Position numbers and translations under genes: made by a program
From: Molanna angustata
Taxonomy: Eukaryota; Arthropoda; Insecta; Trichoptera; Molannidae
DNA: 64,000 nt
Reading direction: 5' to 3'
Assembly: GCA_963576475.1 (NCBI GenBank)
Contig: OY754974.1
Span: 6,125,274-6,189,273 of the forward strand
Notes under the pieces: generated by a model
Told to the model about the DNA's origin: nothing
Database searches by the model: none
What the model saw: only the letters and a program-made list of their open reading frames with translations
Shown here: positions 1 to 10,984 of the stretch, piece after piece
Position numbering within the stretch: the stretch's first letter is position 1
Layout: the number at the start of each line of letters is the position of its first letter

Positions 1-682
1 TTAGTAGTAGACTGAGTAAAAATTCATTCATAGTAATTATTATAAGTTAACTTGGACAAAGTTGACAAAGAAAAATTGTTCTTAGTTATTATTTCTAGGA
101 TGAATGTAGGTAATGAGTCGGTAAGGCCAAATATAAATAATTGTTCATTGAAATTTTCAAATCGTTATTTCGCAGTTAATAAACGAATATATCTAATATG
201 GGAAAATATATTTTTGATAAACACATTAAACCCTAAACGCATAATGGCTCTATTAATAGCGGGATCTTTGTAAGACCTGAAATACGGTTTTCTGATATAC
301 GCTATAACATTAACATAATATATCTATGTAGTTTACCTTACTAAATCCTACATGTAGGTATGTTTTCATCCACCCTCATGGCCACTGTGTATGACCTGTG
401 ATTTCGAAGAAGTAATTTGTCAATTTGCTTTGTGATTTTGTGGGGTTCCATAATATAGTGCGCCCCGTCTGCCCTCGACCCTGCAATCCTCTAGAGTCCC
501 AACCGAATCCTGAACCCCCCTGACAGGATACAACAAGGTGCATTATCGAAATGACTGAATTATTTCCTTGTGTATGAAAAAATATGGCTTATCCTGAAGG
601 AGGTTTTACCGGGATTTTCTTTCAAGATTGATGATGTTTTAATGTATCATAAAAAATATACAAGTTATGTAAAAATTCATAT
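1..682. other. AT-rich DNA, nothing recognised
   Basis: No coding region, RNA gene or repeat was recognised. The short open frames show no codon bias, motif or membrane pattern that would support a gene. Confidence 0.6.
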
Positions 683-845
683 CATCACAGCATATTCCAC
701 AATGTTTGGTAACGAGCGACAGATATGCGGGTGTGAATAACTTTATAAGAGGTAAATGACACGTTAGTCCCCTCACATCAGTCTCTTCTTCCTTAATAAG
801 GCAAAACTCGGAAAGGGTAATGAACCTCATTGCTGAAATTCTTCA
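683..845 (-). repeat. Dispersed repeat family E, copy 1
   Basis: This stretch aligns over its length with 41139-41325 and partly with 40012-40100. Shared landmarks are a 'gcatat.ccaca' head, 'ggtaac.agcga', 'gcgggtg', 'ttataa.agg', and a terminal 'gaacctcattgctgaa'. The better-kept copy at 41 kb starts with 'cattcattcataccatcacgg', which resembles the 3' terminus of the RTE-like LINE fragments in this window. Family E may therefore be the 3' end of, or a parasite of, such a LINE, read on the minus strand. There is no coding capacity. The strand is inferred from that similarity. Confidence 0.6.
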
Positions 846-850
846 TCTTC

Positions 851-1222
851 TACTAATTGTGTAAGAGCTAAACGTTGTTCACGGCTCTTGTTCTTAGGAT
901 ATGGATGACCAGCTGTCCTTCCATATCTTTGGAGATCTTGCTGGAGGTCATTTGGATCTGAATATTTCGTTGATGAACTACATATGTAATAGGAGTAAAA
1001 ATACTTAAAATGCTTAAATTTATTATGTAATTGTATTCCATCAAACTGAAGATTGCTTACTTTCATAACTCTCGATGTCAAACACGCAATGTCAAACGCA
1101 GTATTTTAAATTAAAATACATACATTATATGCTAAATAAAAATACATATTAGTATGCTGTGAACAAAAATATATGGTACTTAAACAAATCGGATAGTATT
1201 TCTCTTTGTTATTTTAGTACAA
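851..1222. other. AT-rich DNA, nothing recognised
   Basis: No gene, repeat or motif was recognised between the family E copy and the minisatellite. Confidence 0.5.
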
Positions 1223-1362
1223 CTAGTATTTATGTTGTACTTAAATTAACAATGAGAATCCCATACCTAGTATTTATGTTGTACTTAAATTAATAATTAG
1301 AAATTCCATCTCTAGTATTAATGTTGTACTTTAATTAACAATGAGAAATCCCATCCCTAGTA
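1223..1362 (+). repeat. 44-bp minisatellite, left part
   Basis: Tandem units begin at about 1223, 1267, 1312 and 1357 with 'ctagtatttatgttgtactt' or close variants, a period of 44-45 bp. The array is broken by a poly(T) tract and resumes at 2046, so the intervening ~680 bp is probably an insertion. Confidence 0.8.
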
Positions 1363-2045
1363 TTTTTTTTTTTTTTTTTTTTTTTTTTATTGAGTATCAT
1401 AATATGAACATACACATAGTAGGTACAAATATTTAAATTAATACAATTTTTTTTTCAATAGGTACTGTCCCAAAAAAGTTAAAAACTTGTGCTTGGGACA
1501 GGAGCAAATAACATATCTACATTTAACATATTACATACATTTTACTTATAATAATAGAATCATTTAATAAATTGTAAATCAAGTTCAACTTACAGCTAAT
1601 ACATACAGATGATTAAAGTTTATTTTTGTTTTTTTTTTAGTGAATATAGAATAAAAACCATAATTTATCCAAAAAGGAGAAAAAAATGAAAATTCACATA
1701 TACAAATACACATATACAAATACACATATACACATACACATACATACATACACATATACAATATACACACATATAATATACGCATACTTATACACACATG
1801 TTCACACATACATATACACATACATACATATACACACACATACACACATACATATATACACATACATACATACACACATACATATACATACATACATATA
1901 CATACATACATATACATACATATACATATATATACACATATATATATACATACACACATACACATACACACATACATATACATACATACACACATACACA
2001 TACACATATATACATATACACACATACATACATACATACACACAT
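1363..2045 (-). mobile_element. Putative retroposon insertion with poly(A) and CA/TA tract
   Basis: A run of about 27 T bases (1362-1388) abuts the broken minisatellite, as expected for a poly(A) tail on the minus strand. Further inside, GTCCCAA and TTGGGAC lie near 1467-1499 and could form a small hairpin. The other end of the block is the microsatellite at 1690-2045. 'tagtattt' occurs at both junctions (about 1356 and 2046) and could be a target-site duplication, but it is also part of the minisatellite unit, so this is weak. No coding capacity was found. Confidence 0.45.
1690..2045. repeat. Compound microsatellite (CA/TA, CATA)
   Basis: About 350 bp of imperfect CA, TA and CATA repeats. 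It yields long low-complexity open frames in several frames on both strands (Cys/Val/Tyr-rich or His/Thr/Tyr-rich). These are repeat artefacts, not genes. Confidence 0.95.
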
Positions 2046-2150
2046 TAGTATTTATGTTGTACTTAAATTAACAATTAGAAATTCCATCCCTAGCATTTAT
2101 GTTACTTAAATTAACAATGAGAAATACCATCTCTAGTATTTATTTAGTTC
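2046..2150 (+). repeat. 44-bp minisatellite, right part
   Basis: Units start at about 2046, 2089 and 2132 and match the array at 1223-1362. Together they give about six units plus partial ones. Confidence 0.8.
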
Positions 2151-2275
2151 TCAAATAAACAAAGACCAATATTATCGGGCACGGCTTGTTTGTGGGTATT
2201 GTAAAAATAATTTATTTTAAGATAGTTATTATAACTATAGTGCACAATTAATTTATTCGAAACAAAAACACTATA

Positions 2276-2425
2276 AGACTTCTTCATTTAGTCTTGCAAG
2301 ACTCTTGGTCTTGCAAAGCCTGGACTTGGTCTTGCTTCCACTGATCTTGGTCTTGCACCTACACATGCGGTCTTGGTCTTGCAAGTCTCGCAAGACCAAA
2401 CTTGCAAGACTTTTGCTCATCACTA
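2276..2425 (-). mobile_element. Truncated hAT-like element, terminal fragment
   Basis: Dense repetition of 'tcttggtcttgcaag'-type words ends at 2425 with 'gctcatcacta'. On the minus strand this gives a terminus starting TAGTGATGAGC, nearly identical to the terminus of the longer copy at 46933-47376. Starts of the form TAGTGATG or CAGTGATG are common in hAT superfamily elements. No transposase frame is present. The left end is degraded. Confidence 0.55.
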
Positions 2426-2518
2426 ACTCGAACCTTGACGTCATTAGCGCTTTTAATAACATGTTTTCGCTTCGTTTTGGTAATGTAAGATGGTAATTTT
2501 TGATACATGATATACTAA

Positions 2519-3190
2519 AGGCGTCTATATCAAATATATTTATTATTGCATATGCGCAAACATTGGATTTTTTTCCCTGTCGGGAGTCAAAGATATTTTT
2601 TAACAGATTGTTAATTATCTCAATAGAGACGAAGATGGAATATTTATTGTAGGAGAACCGGGAAATCAAGGCACCTACAGGGCTTACGACCTGTCATCGG
2701 CTGGTTTACGTGATCACTTTATGCGCTTGCGCAACGTTCACCAATTATGCCTTTTTAATGAGATCCCTATCAATTCAATTTTGGAAGTTCTATATATTGT
2801 AATACTGAAATTCTTTTCGCTTGAAAATAAGGAATTTTTACTACAGCCATCTGTGGGTGAAATTATGAACAACAATCTTATTATTTTTTTTTTATTTTGT
2901 TGTAACGCCATCTATTGAGAGAATTGATTTTGTAAATAATGAAAGCTACAATTCTTATATCTTATTCCAATTCTTATATCTTATTACAATTCTTATTCCA
3001 AAATTGAATTGATAGGGATCTCATTAAAAAGGCATAATTGGTGAACGTTGCGCAAGCGCATAAAGTGATCACGTAAACCAGCCGATGACAGGTCGTAAGC
3101 CCTGTAGGTGCCTTGATTTCCCGGTTCTCCTACAATAAATATTCCATCTTCGTCTCTATTGAGATAATTAAAAATCTGCGTCTATATCAT
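2519..3190. mobile_element. Foldback element (family A), ~175-bp inverted arms
   Basis: The arms at about 2611-2785 and 2997-3171 are essentially perfect reverse complements, and each contains 'caaggcacctacagggctta'. The 210-bp spacer holds a small tandem of 'attcttatatcttatt' (2951-2999). The left arm is extended by 'gcgcaaacattggat' and 'ccctgtcggga', which recur with other family members at 10240, 13600 and 30890. 'gcgtctatatca' occurs on both sides (2520 and 3178) and may be a target duplication. There is no coding potential, so mobilisation would need a transposase supplied elsewhere. Confidence 0.8.
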
Positions 3191-5019
3191 TTATTTTTCA
3201 AATAACAAGTTGAATAACACGATTTATTTTATTCAACTGATTTATAATTCTATGCAATAAACGATTATTTACAACTCGTTTGCTGAACGAAAGTACCTGA
3301 TATAAATTCAGTTTGTAGGTATTCCAGTTTAAGATGAGATCTTGTAGCAGTAGATGTTATTTCATCCGAGAAGTTATAGTGTATTGCTCTAAGCTTACAT
3401 GGTCAGATCACGTACCATCACCGCGGGGAGGGAGATAGTTCGACCCCAAACTGATGCCACTAATATTCCAACCCTCCGTGCCACCCCTCTGTATATTTCT
3501 CTTCAACCCCCTTCCACAGAACCTCCAAGATCCGTGAGGTAGATGGTATGATCCGCAATCTGGTGTTTGGTCGCTCTAAGTAAACTTGCTACCTTCTTGG
3601 ACAGAGTACGTTGTGGCTTTCGAGATACAGAGGGTGAATATTACGTGACATCATTGTCTTAACAAAATTTGGTCGACCCATAAAGAATTTTATATGTACA
3701 TAAGTACCAACATATAATATCAACATGTACACGTAAAAATTACAAATAATATGCAACCACTATGAGCTTTCAAAGAGAAAAGTCTGGAGGTTTTATTTTA
3801 TGCAATATCTCAGAAAAAGAAATGTCGCAAAAAAAACAATCTATTTATTTATTTACATTTTTTCTTTCATCTAGCAACAAATTACTTTTTATTTAATTTT
3901 TTTATTTTTATTTGGAAAAAAAACAGGATTCAATGTTAAACCTAAGTATAAATATAATATGATGACTTAAACAGTAAGGTAATTTCATTGTACTCCAATA
4001 ATATGTTTTCACATAAGTGATATAAAGTGAACTTAATTATTTGACTTATTAAATAATCGTAAGTTTAAAAGTAATTAATATAATACTTGTATGTAGTATG
4101 TATTAAGTAAGTGGATATGTATTATATATAATAACAATATTGTGTGTATATTTATGAGAGATAGATTAATGTAATTGTAGAATGAATGTAATTGTAGCAT
4201 ACACTATTTATCGAATGGTTGTAATATGTATGTTCTGAAATCTGCTTGTGATTTATTTATTATATCGAAATGTTTACAATATGAATTGTAGTTGGAGCAA
4301 CTTCGTCAAATGTAATTGTTTTGTGAGTAGTTTGTGTTACGTCAGACGACATAGGACAAAAACTGAGATCTGAAATTGAGTGATGGGCAGTAAAATTTAA
4401 TTTAGAAAGTAAGTAATGCGAGTCTACACGGTTATGCATAATTTTGTGTAGGTACATTATTTTTCTAAATATTGTGAATTTATTTCATTTAATATACCAG
4501 ATATTTGTTTAGTCATATTGTCTCATTAGAAAAAAATTTGTTGCTATTCCATTGCGAAATGTTAAACAATTCATTTATCAAACTCCTCAGAAACACATTG
4601 CAGTGCCTATATATGCGTAATATTTTGAAATCGTTCATACAAAAATTAACGATTAGTATGTAACAAAGTATTTTTACATAATAAAGTATTTTTATTTTTT
4701 ATGACCGATGTCTTCGTCATGGAGAATCGGCATTATCAAGGTCTAAATCAAACTTCATAATACCGAGTCACCTCGGCGAAAACGTTCAGTCGTTTGGTAT
4801 TCGTTGATTATAAAACGAATTTCTACTCTGCTAACACTAGAATTATTGAATCGTTAATATTCTCGCAACGAAACCAAATTAATTTTTTTCGTCGTCGATT
4901 AAATCAATTTTGTGACATTTTTTTTTCATTTTAAAACTTCTAATGCTTTGCGTTTGAATTATTATGTTTTAAAAGCTTTAGTTATGGCTCACTGATTGAT
5001 AGAACATCGCTGCCGAAGC
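3191..5019. other. Non-coding, nothing recognised
   Basis: Mostly AT-rich sequence. A moderately GC-rich patch at 3400-3640 has no interpretable frame. At 4765-4778 a palindromic 'ccgagtcacctcgg' resembles 'ccgagtcaactcgg' at 19235, hinting at another dispersed repeat. Confidence 0.5.
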
Positions 5020-6318
5020 ATACTTCTAATTTTTTTTTTTTTAAACCCATCTAGAGATCTTCTCACGTCGACTCAGTAGTAGTCCATTGTGATAATTTGC
5101 CTGCTAGATGTCATTCCATAGTCCTATCTCCTGGAAGAACTGTAAAATCCTTTGTGGATCGGTGTCTCTGATTTGCTTTTGATCAGCAATATGCAAACCT
5201 ATTTTCTTTACTCTTGTTTGCATTAGTGGGCCTCATTCTGTAAGTAGATGCATCGGTGTTTCATGTTCATCCATGCAGAACCTGCATAGGTACATTATTT
5301 CTGATAAATTCATCGTGCATAGATGTTTATTGAGTCTACAGTGACCTGTTAAGTTTCAAGTAAGAATTCTAAGATTGTTCCTGCTCATTGTTAGGATCCG
5401 CTTAGAGTGTGTTGAAGAGAATCCTGAAATGAGTGCTTTTGAATGTCCAGAGTTCAGTGGCATTGTTAAGCATTATTTGGTAAAGTGTTGATTTAACAAT
5501 ACTATTAGCTAGGAGACAGTGAAGCTCCAGCCCATAGGTAGCTGTGTCCGCTCCCCTATTTGCCAGAGCATCAGCTTCCTCGTTACCTTTATAATTGGAG
5601 TGTCCAGGTACCCATCTTAATATGATTTTGTTACCATAGTTTACTGATAAAGTCTTCAGCGCTTCAATGCAGTCTAATACTGTTGATGAAGTTACTGTGT
5701 AGGAATCAAGAGCTTTAAGAGCAGCTTGACTATCAGAGTAAATGTATATTCTGTGGTTCTTATAATTCCTTCTTAGGATTTCATAGGCACAGAGTGTTAT
5801 GGCACATATTTCTGCCTGGAAGATCGTTGCATACTGTCCCAAGTGCTTGTGAATCTTCACCCTAGGCACTTGCCCATATATGCCCGATCCTATACCATTC
5901 TTTTTCTTGGATCCATCAGTGTACCATATAAGTGCACCATTGAATTCCTGATACCAAACATCTGCTATTGTAGTTTTAGTTTGTATTTCTACTTTGTATG
6001 GTTTTTCAAAGTTGTAAACAGTTAATATTTTATCTGTTGGGAATGCAAGTAATTTGTCTTGAGATTCTATTTTGTTTAGATTAGCTTGGATTTCTAAATT
6101 TGTGTTTAGTTTATTTCCACTTGTTAGTCTTATAATACCCTCCTTTGCCATTTTTTCAAGGTATAAATGGAGAGGTGGTAGACTAATCATGGCCTCTAGA
6201 GAAGCGGTGGGAGTTGTGTGTAAGGCTCCCGTAATGAGCAAGCAGGCTAATCTTTGTAAACGTTTAAGTTTATCTGCACAGCCTCTTTGTTGTAGTTTGT
6301 CATTCCAATACTTCTAAT
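5020..6318 (-). mobile_element. 5'-truncated non-LTR retrotransposon with target-site duplication
   Basis: A complete insertion. The 11-bp duplication ATACTTCTAAT is perfect at 5020-5030 and 6308-6318. The poly(A) tail shows on the plus strand as the T run directly after 5030. The element body is 5031-6307, read on the minus strand, and begins inside the reverse transcriptase C-terminus (first codons WNDKL). Such 5' truncation is usual for target-primed reverse transcription. The coding remains are described separately. Confidence 0.9.
5104..6306 (-). pseudogene. LINE ORF2 C-terminus: RNase H domain and zinc-knuckle tail (broken)
   Basis: The main frame (about 5402-6306) begins with the end of a reverse transcriptase (LQRLACLLITGALHTTPTAS) and continues into a type I RNase H domain. 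All four acidic catalytic positions are visible: YTDGSK, AEICAI, DSQAAL and NEEADALA, together with WVPGHSNYKGN. In the family RNase H removes RNA from the RNA:DNA hybrid. Near 5400 the frame is lost. The tail resumes in another frame with GHCRLNKHL and LCRFC...H...HLLTE. TGA stops interrupt it before GHC and at the final zinc-knuckle cysteine, and it ends at a TAG near 5104. The combination points to the R1/I/Jockey group; the clade is uncertain. It is dead. Confidence 0.9.
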
Positions 6319-6379
6319 ACATAATTATCAAAACTTTGCATCAAAGAATCAGTACATCCACGTATAACGAGTGTGTTTA

Positions 6380-6960
6380 TATTTATTATACTCAATCAGT
6401 TTTTTCAGCGGTAGCCTATTCGACGAAACATTAAGACAAGTTAATAAAGCAGCTGCAATATCGAGATGCCTAAAGGAAAGTATTTGGAGGAATAAACACA
6501 TGAATATCGAAAGCAAAGTCCGAATATATATAAAACATGTGTAAGACCCATTGCCACCCACGGAGTAGAGACCAGAGCAGACACAACGAGAACAAAATCT
6601 CTTCTGAGAACATCAGAGATGAGGACATTGAGATGTATAACCGGAAACACTCTAAGAGACCGAATTCGAAATACTGAAATAAGAAAAAAGTGTAGTACGG
6701 AAGACATCGTCAGATGGGGAAGACAGCGGGGGTGATATTGGAGTTCACATGTTAACAGAATGGATGAAAATAGACTCCCACGTATCGCTCTCCAGGAGAA
6801 CCAACCCAGCTGGAAGAAGACCACCAGGAAGACCTCCAAAGAGATGACAAGGCAGTTGGCAGTCCACATCGCAGGAGACAGAAAAGCGGTAGAAACAGAT
6901 CTTCGGATCTATGAAAAGGAAGAAGACGAAGAAGTTTTTGAAAAAAATATACTGTTTTCC
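6380..6960 (+). pseudogene. RTE-like LINE C-terminal fossil (family RTE-A, copy 1)
   Basis: Translation in shifting frames recovers the post-RT C-terminal region typical of RTE-like elements. The recognisable pieces in order are KAAAISRCLKESIWRNKHM, then ETRADTTRTKSLLRTSEMRT, LRCITGNTLRDRIRNTEIR, EDIVRWGRQR, a TGA, and YWSSHVNRMDENRLPR. At least one frameshift (near 6540) and one stop (near 6735) are present. It ends in a GAA-rich stretch near 6917-6935, as do related copies at 12 and 24 kb. It lies directly beside the TSD-bounded LINE but on the opposite strand, so it is an independent insertion. Confidence 0.8.
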
Positions 6961-7854
6961 TGTACTTAATGTAAATTTCGTATTTCTCGTAATATCGATA
7001 GGTATTCTGTCTCACTGTAAAACAATTCACATTCAGACCGAGTGAAACAGTGTTCTCCCGTCTAAATTAATTTAAGAGATAAACTTATAATGCAAATACT
7101 TTCCGACAAGTTCCGCCGACGTTTGTGGATAAGGTGGAAGCGGTCTGGCCTACCTATTTACGACGTTTGCACGCCATTTTGAAAACAAAGGAAGAAAATA
7201 ATAATACATTGTTCATAATTATTCCGAGAAAATACGATCGCGTGTGGCGGCGGTCAGAATGGGCCCAGTTTAATGGAGTCAGGGTGTGAAGGTGACAAAA
7301 CAATCAATTTATGGATCAGCGATTGACGGACTTCCGGAGTTGTGGAGGCGAAATGGAAAAAAAGGGACTGAAGAAACCGTGGATCTTGTGTTGAATAAAT
7401 ATGAATTCAGACAAATTTCAAATCGAAACAAAACGGATATCTTCTGTTTTCATTATACAATTGTCATATTCCTATATAAATATTATGTTGGCCTGTAATA
7501 TATTTTAAATTGCAATAAACTAAAAGTCGTGTTTTTTTTCGTGTAGAAGTTAGGTTATACTTTAAATAAAAAATATATTTTTTGATGTGTTTTAGATTTT
7601 GTATGCTATTTTAATTGTGTTCACGTTTCAATCTTTGGAATCTACTCTCTTTAAAATAATGCGCATGTCGTTCGGGTATTCTGAGGCATAGCAATAAAAA
7701 TGTTTTTCAATGTTATTTATAAAGAAAATTAAAAAAATATTTAATATATTACTTGTTACTGTAATATTGAAAACCTCGTTGAGGTTGAGAGTGTTAATTT
7801 ATTTCATCACGTAAGACAGCAAACAAATAAAAATAAATCGTGATTATGTTAATA
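6961..7854. other. Non-coding; GC-richer block at about 7080-7310
   Basis: No gene was recognised. The 7080-7310 block is less AT-rich and free of the repeats seen elsewhere, and could be a conserved non-coding element. That is inference only. Confidence 0.35.
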
Positions 7855-7960
7855 TAGGTAGCTTTAGATCATTATTTATAATAACATTGGTTCTAAGATT
7901 GTGCCTTGCGGCACTCCAGATTTAAAACGCGACCGCTTGATATAAACACAGCGTATAAGC
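7855..7960 (-). pseudogene. Tiny reverse transcriptase fossil (motif B)
   Basis: The minus strand reads RFKSGVPQGTILEP, the motif of non-LTR reverse transcriptases that contacts the primer-template, followed after a one-base shift by INDLKL. Only about 100 bp is recognisable. It is a remnant of a Jockey/CR1-like element, with the clade not resolvable. Confidence 0.65.
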
Positions 7961-8297
7961 CAAAAGTTTCAGTCTCCATTTGAATGACATCAAATACAAA
8001 ATATAATGCTGGATACATACAATCATAGTGCTATTTCTACCTTATGTACATTAGATAATATAATACGACACGATATAATTCTCCTTGCATACGTTACCTC
8101 TCTTCCTTATTAGAGACGTAACGAGATTCCGTATGAAATAATATTTCCTCTTTTGTTCCACCACAAAGCTCCCCTCCCATCTTACCTGAGACTGAGACAC
8201 ACACAATAACCATATCCCCAGAGATGTTGTTGCGACTGTCTTAATTTGCCAAAATATACTAGTTTACTCCTGTCTCTGTTTACGCTCGATATATTTA

Positions 8298-8855
8298 GTG
8301 GGTTGTTCGAAAAATCACTTTTTTTAATGAAAATTATTTTTATTTATTTACTTTTGTAGCACGGGGATTTCAAATTATATATCTGAGAACGTTCTTTAGA
8401 TGGTTATCTCAATTATACATAATGTTGCCTTAGAAAGTTCAACAACACAATAAAAACTATATTTTTTTTATTTTTAATTGAATACACTGCGGTCCATATT
8501 GGGCGTACAACTCGTGGATAGAGTCCGGGATGAGGATATAAGGAGGAGATGCGATGTAGACGACATAATCCGCTGGGGTAGAGGGCAAAGGCGTCAATGG
8601 AGAGAGAATGGGATACAATCGACTACCCAAAATTGTCTCTAAGGAAGTCCCGGAGGGTCGTAGAGCAAGGGGGAGACATATTATGTAATTTGAATATTTT
8701 GATGCCCGTGGGCAATTTTTACCAGTAACACTAGATAATAATATTTTATTATATATGTATATTATTATTATCATTAGGCTAATAATAATTTGGGTTGAGT
8801 TTGAAAAAAAAGTCCTATGTAAAGTAAAAACGAAATGACTTTTCGAACAACCACT
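8298..8855. mobile_element. TIR element with 'gttgttcgaaaa' termini
   Basis: The ends are inverted. The left starts GTGGGTTGTTCGAAAAATCA at 8298, and the right, reversed, reads AGTGGTTGTTCGAAAAGTCA ending at about 8855. No transposase frame is present. The interior carries an RTE-A fossil (about 8510-8650), either captured or inserted later. TA-rich flanks would suit a Tc1/mariner-type target, but the superfamily cannot be decided from this. Confidence 0.65.
8508..8655 (+). pseudogene. RTE-A fossil, copy 2
   Basis: The frame LVDRVRDEDIRRRCDVDDI, followed by IRWGRGQRRQWRE, aligns with the conserved C-terminal block of the other RTE-A copies (6.7, 12.5, 19.4 and 24.7 kb). It loses similarity after about 8655. 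Only about 50 codons survive. Confidence 0.7.
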
Positions 8856-9814
8856 CGTATATTGTACGTCATGGTTTCAATGGAAGGGGTTGGCAACTAA
8901 TAAATTGCTATTGGAAAGTGAATTCAGCATATCACATTATTTCCATGCAGGGGTAGGTATAATTATTTTCACTGTGGCAGATGTCACCGAGAATATCATA
9001 ATAATGACAATGATGTGTTTTAACGCTGTTAAATGATAATATAATTACATTAAATAAACATATAAAACCACACGAAATTCACGGTTTCACCAAAGGTATT
9101 AAACACATATATTTATTTGTAGTTGTGATGAAGGATATTGAAATTTGGTAAACGTTTATCAATAATATGTCTAGTTTGTATGTAGTATGGGTCATACTCA
9201 ACGTCAAAACAATAATGGATTCCCAAAATAAACGAATCTTTCGAATTCCTTTGTATGTTCCAAAACAGGGGACACTAAAAAGAGGATTCAATTATCGTCG
9301 TGGAAATTTTTAATATCCTCTTCAGACACGTAAGACAGTGCTGCTGCCGGTCTTCCCTAGATGTCGTTATGTCTATGAAGGATCCACGTGGAGCCCCCAA
9401 AACGGCACGGCAGAAAATAAATAAATTGGTTTTCGGCACAAGAGTCCGCAGCTGTCGCGGCCCTTCAGATTAATGGCATCGGATCTGTACTGTGACATCA
9501 AAAGACTTTTCTGCATGCCCGGGGCTAAATGGCCCAAAAATAAAATGGGAAACATTCCCATCGACCCTAGCAATGGCCGAAAAGGTCTTATTGTTTTCAC
9601 TTATATGCCTCCGTCGAAAGGGAATTTTCGTTAATTTCCATTCATCGGGGCCGCTCGTTTTCGTCCTAGGATTTAATTAAAATTGACAATTTGTTGCTTT
9701 ATGGTCGTAATGAGATTACGCTGTGATTTGCTGGTTAATTGAGTCGAATGTCAACGTCATGCGGCCCTAATACAATGAAAATTATTCATCTACCTTACCT
9801 ACTATAATGTTCTA
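8856..9814. other. Non-coding; candidate conserved block 9310-9780
   Basis: 8856-9300 is featureless. 9310-9780 is clearly less AT-rich, shares no words with the repeats in this window, has no sustained coding frame, and is rich in TAAT-type words at its right end. It looks like a conserved non-coding or regulatory element, but this is inference from composition. Confidence 0.35.
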
Positions 9815-10385
9815 TTGACAAATTAATATCTCATTAGAGACGAAATTGTAGTATTACATAGGAGAACCTACAGGGCTCACGACCAGTCATTGGCTGGTTT
9901 ACGTGATCACTTTAAGCGCTTGCGAAACGTTCTCCAATTAAGCAGTTTTATTGAGTTCCCATATCAATATAATTTTTGAATGTTTTATATTATGTTACTT
10001 TTCAATATCTGTTCGCTTAAAAATATGCTAAAAACATCATCGCCATCTATAGAAGTGACGAAGAAACTTTTTTCTTAAGTCATATATAATATTGCCTTGA
10101 TTTCCCGGCCTTTTTCTTCTTCTTCTTCCTTCAGCCATCTTCAAAGTACTAATAAGAGGATTTCCTGGTTCTTCTATAATATACCAACTTCGTGTCTATT
10201 AAAATATTCATTTAAAAAAAATATTATGGACTCCTAACAGGGATAAAGATCCAATGTTTGCGTTAAAATATTAGATATACTATTTCTTTAAAGTTGCATT
10301 CCAAATTTTAGATTTATTTTTTTGCATAAAGAGTTCCTGGTTCTTCTATAATATTCGTTCGTCTGTATTGAGATGTGATATTATA
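9815..10385 (+). mobile_element. Family A element, copy 2 (degenerate)
   Basis: Diverged counterpart of the foldback element at 2519-3190. It has 'ggagaacctacagggctcac', 'ggctggtttacgtgatcact' and 'gcgcttgcgaaacgtt' in order, then a spacer with 'gccatctata'. The far arm follows: 'ccttgatttcccgg', 'ttcttctataatat', 'gtgtctatta', and the outer 'ccaatgtttgcg' at about 10251. A second partial copy of the far arm follows at 10327-10380, a local duplication. It is non-coding. Confidence 0.7.
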
Positions 10386-10984
10386 TATGTACATAGTATA
10401 AGGCTTTACTGAAAAATAAGAATACCGTGCTGTTTTTAATAAATTTTAGTTACCTAATGTACGACAAAAACTATTGGCAATTGTTACCCGTACGAAAAAA
10501 ACACATGCTTCCAATTTCTATCCGGCGAATTCCTGAAAAAAAAATGTTCAAATGAAACGAAGATATATTGCGAAATTCATTGCCGTGTTTTTTTTTGTTT
10601 CAGAGTTGAACATTCCATTTTAGAGTAGAGTGACAGTGAAATGAATGGTCTCAATTAACATTTGGGTATGTCGGGTGTATGGGGGGGGGGGTGTATGTAT
10701 GCAGCAGCGTACTGCGACCTGCACCATCCCCTACGAACAAACAAACAAATAATGGACGCTGGGGATAATAAATTCCATTTTACCCCGGTAACAACGTGAC
10801 TGAAAGCGTTTTCAACTTTGACGAATATTAAAAAAAAATATTCTTGGACGATCGGAACCGAACGCGTATTTTCACAGCCGTTGTCAGATTTATGACGATA
10901 GCTTCTGGTGACGTAATAACTTTATTGGAAAAGAACAATCCTTGACCAGTTTTAAATGAACATCATATCTTGGCGTAATTTAAA
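10386..10984. other. Non-coding, nothing recognised
   Basis: AT-rich sequence with a G run at 10680-10691. No gene or repeat family was recognised. Confidence 0.5.

Noticed and set aside
52..273. Small hypothetical protein of 73 codons
   Set aside because: AT-rich chance frame with no motif, no start context and no supporting neighbour.
1585..2109. Long open frames rich in Cys/Val/Tyr or His/Thr/Tyr on both strands
   Set aside because: They are translations of the CA/TA microsatellite. The same artefact occurs at TG tracts near 11.3-11.6 kb and 32.8 kb.
4260..4457. Small minus-strand open frame
   Set aside because: No domain, and composition no different from surrounding AT-rich DNA.
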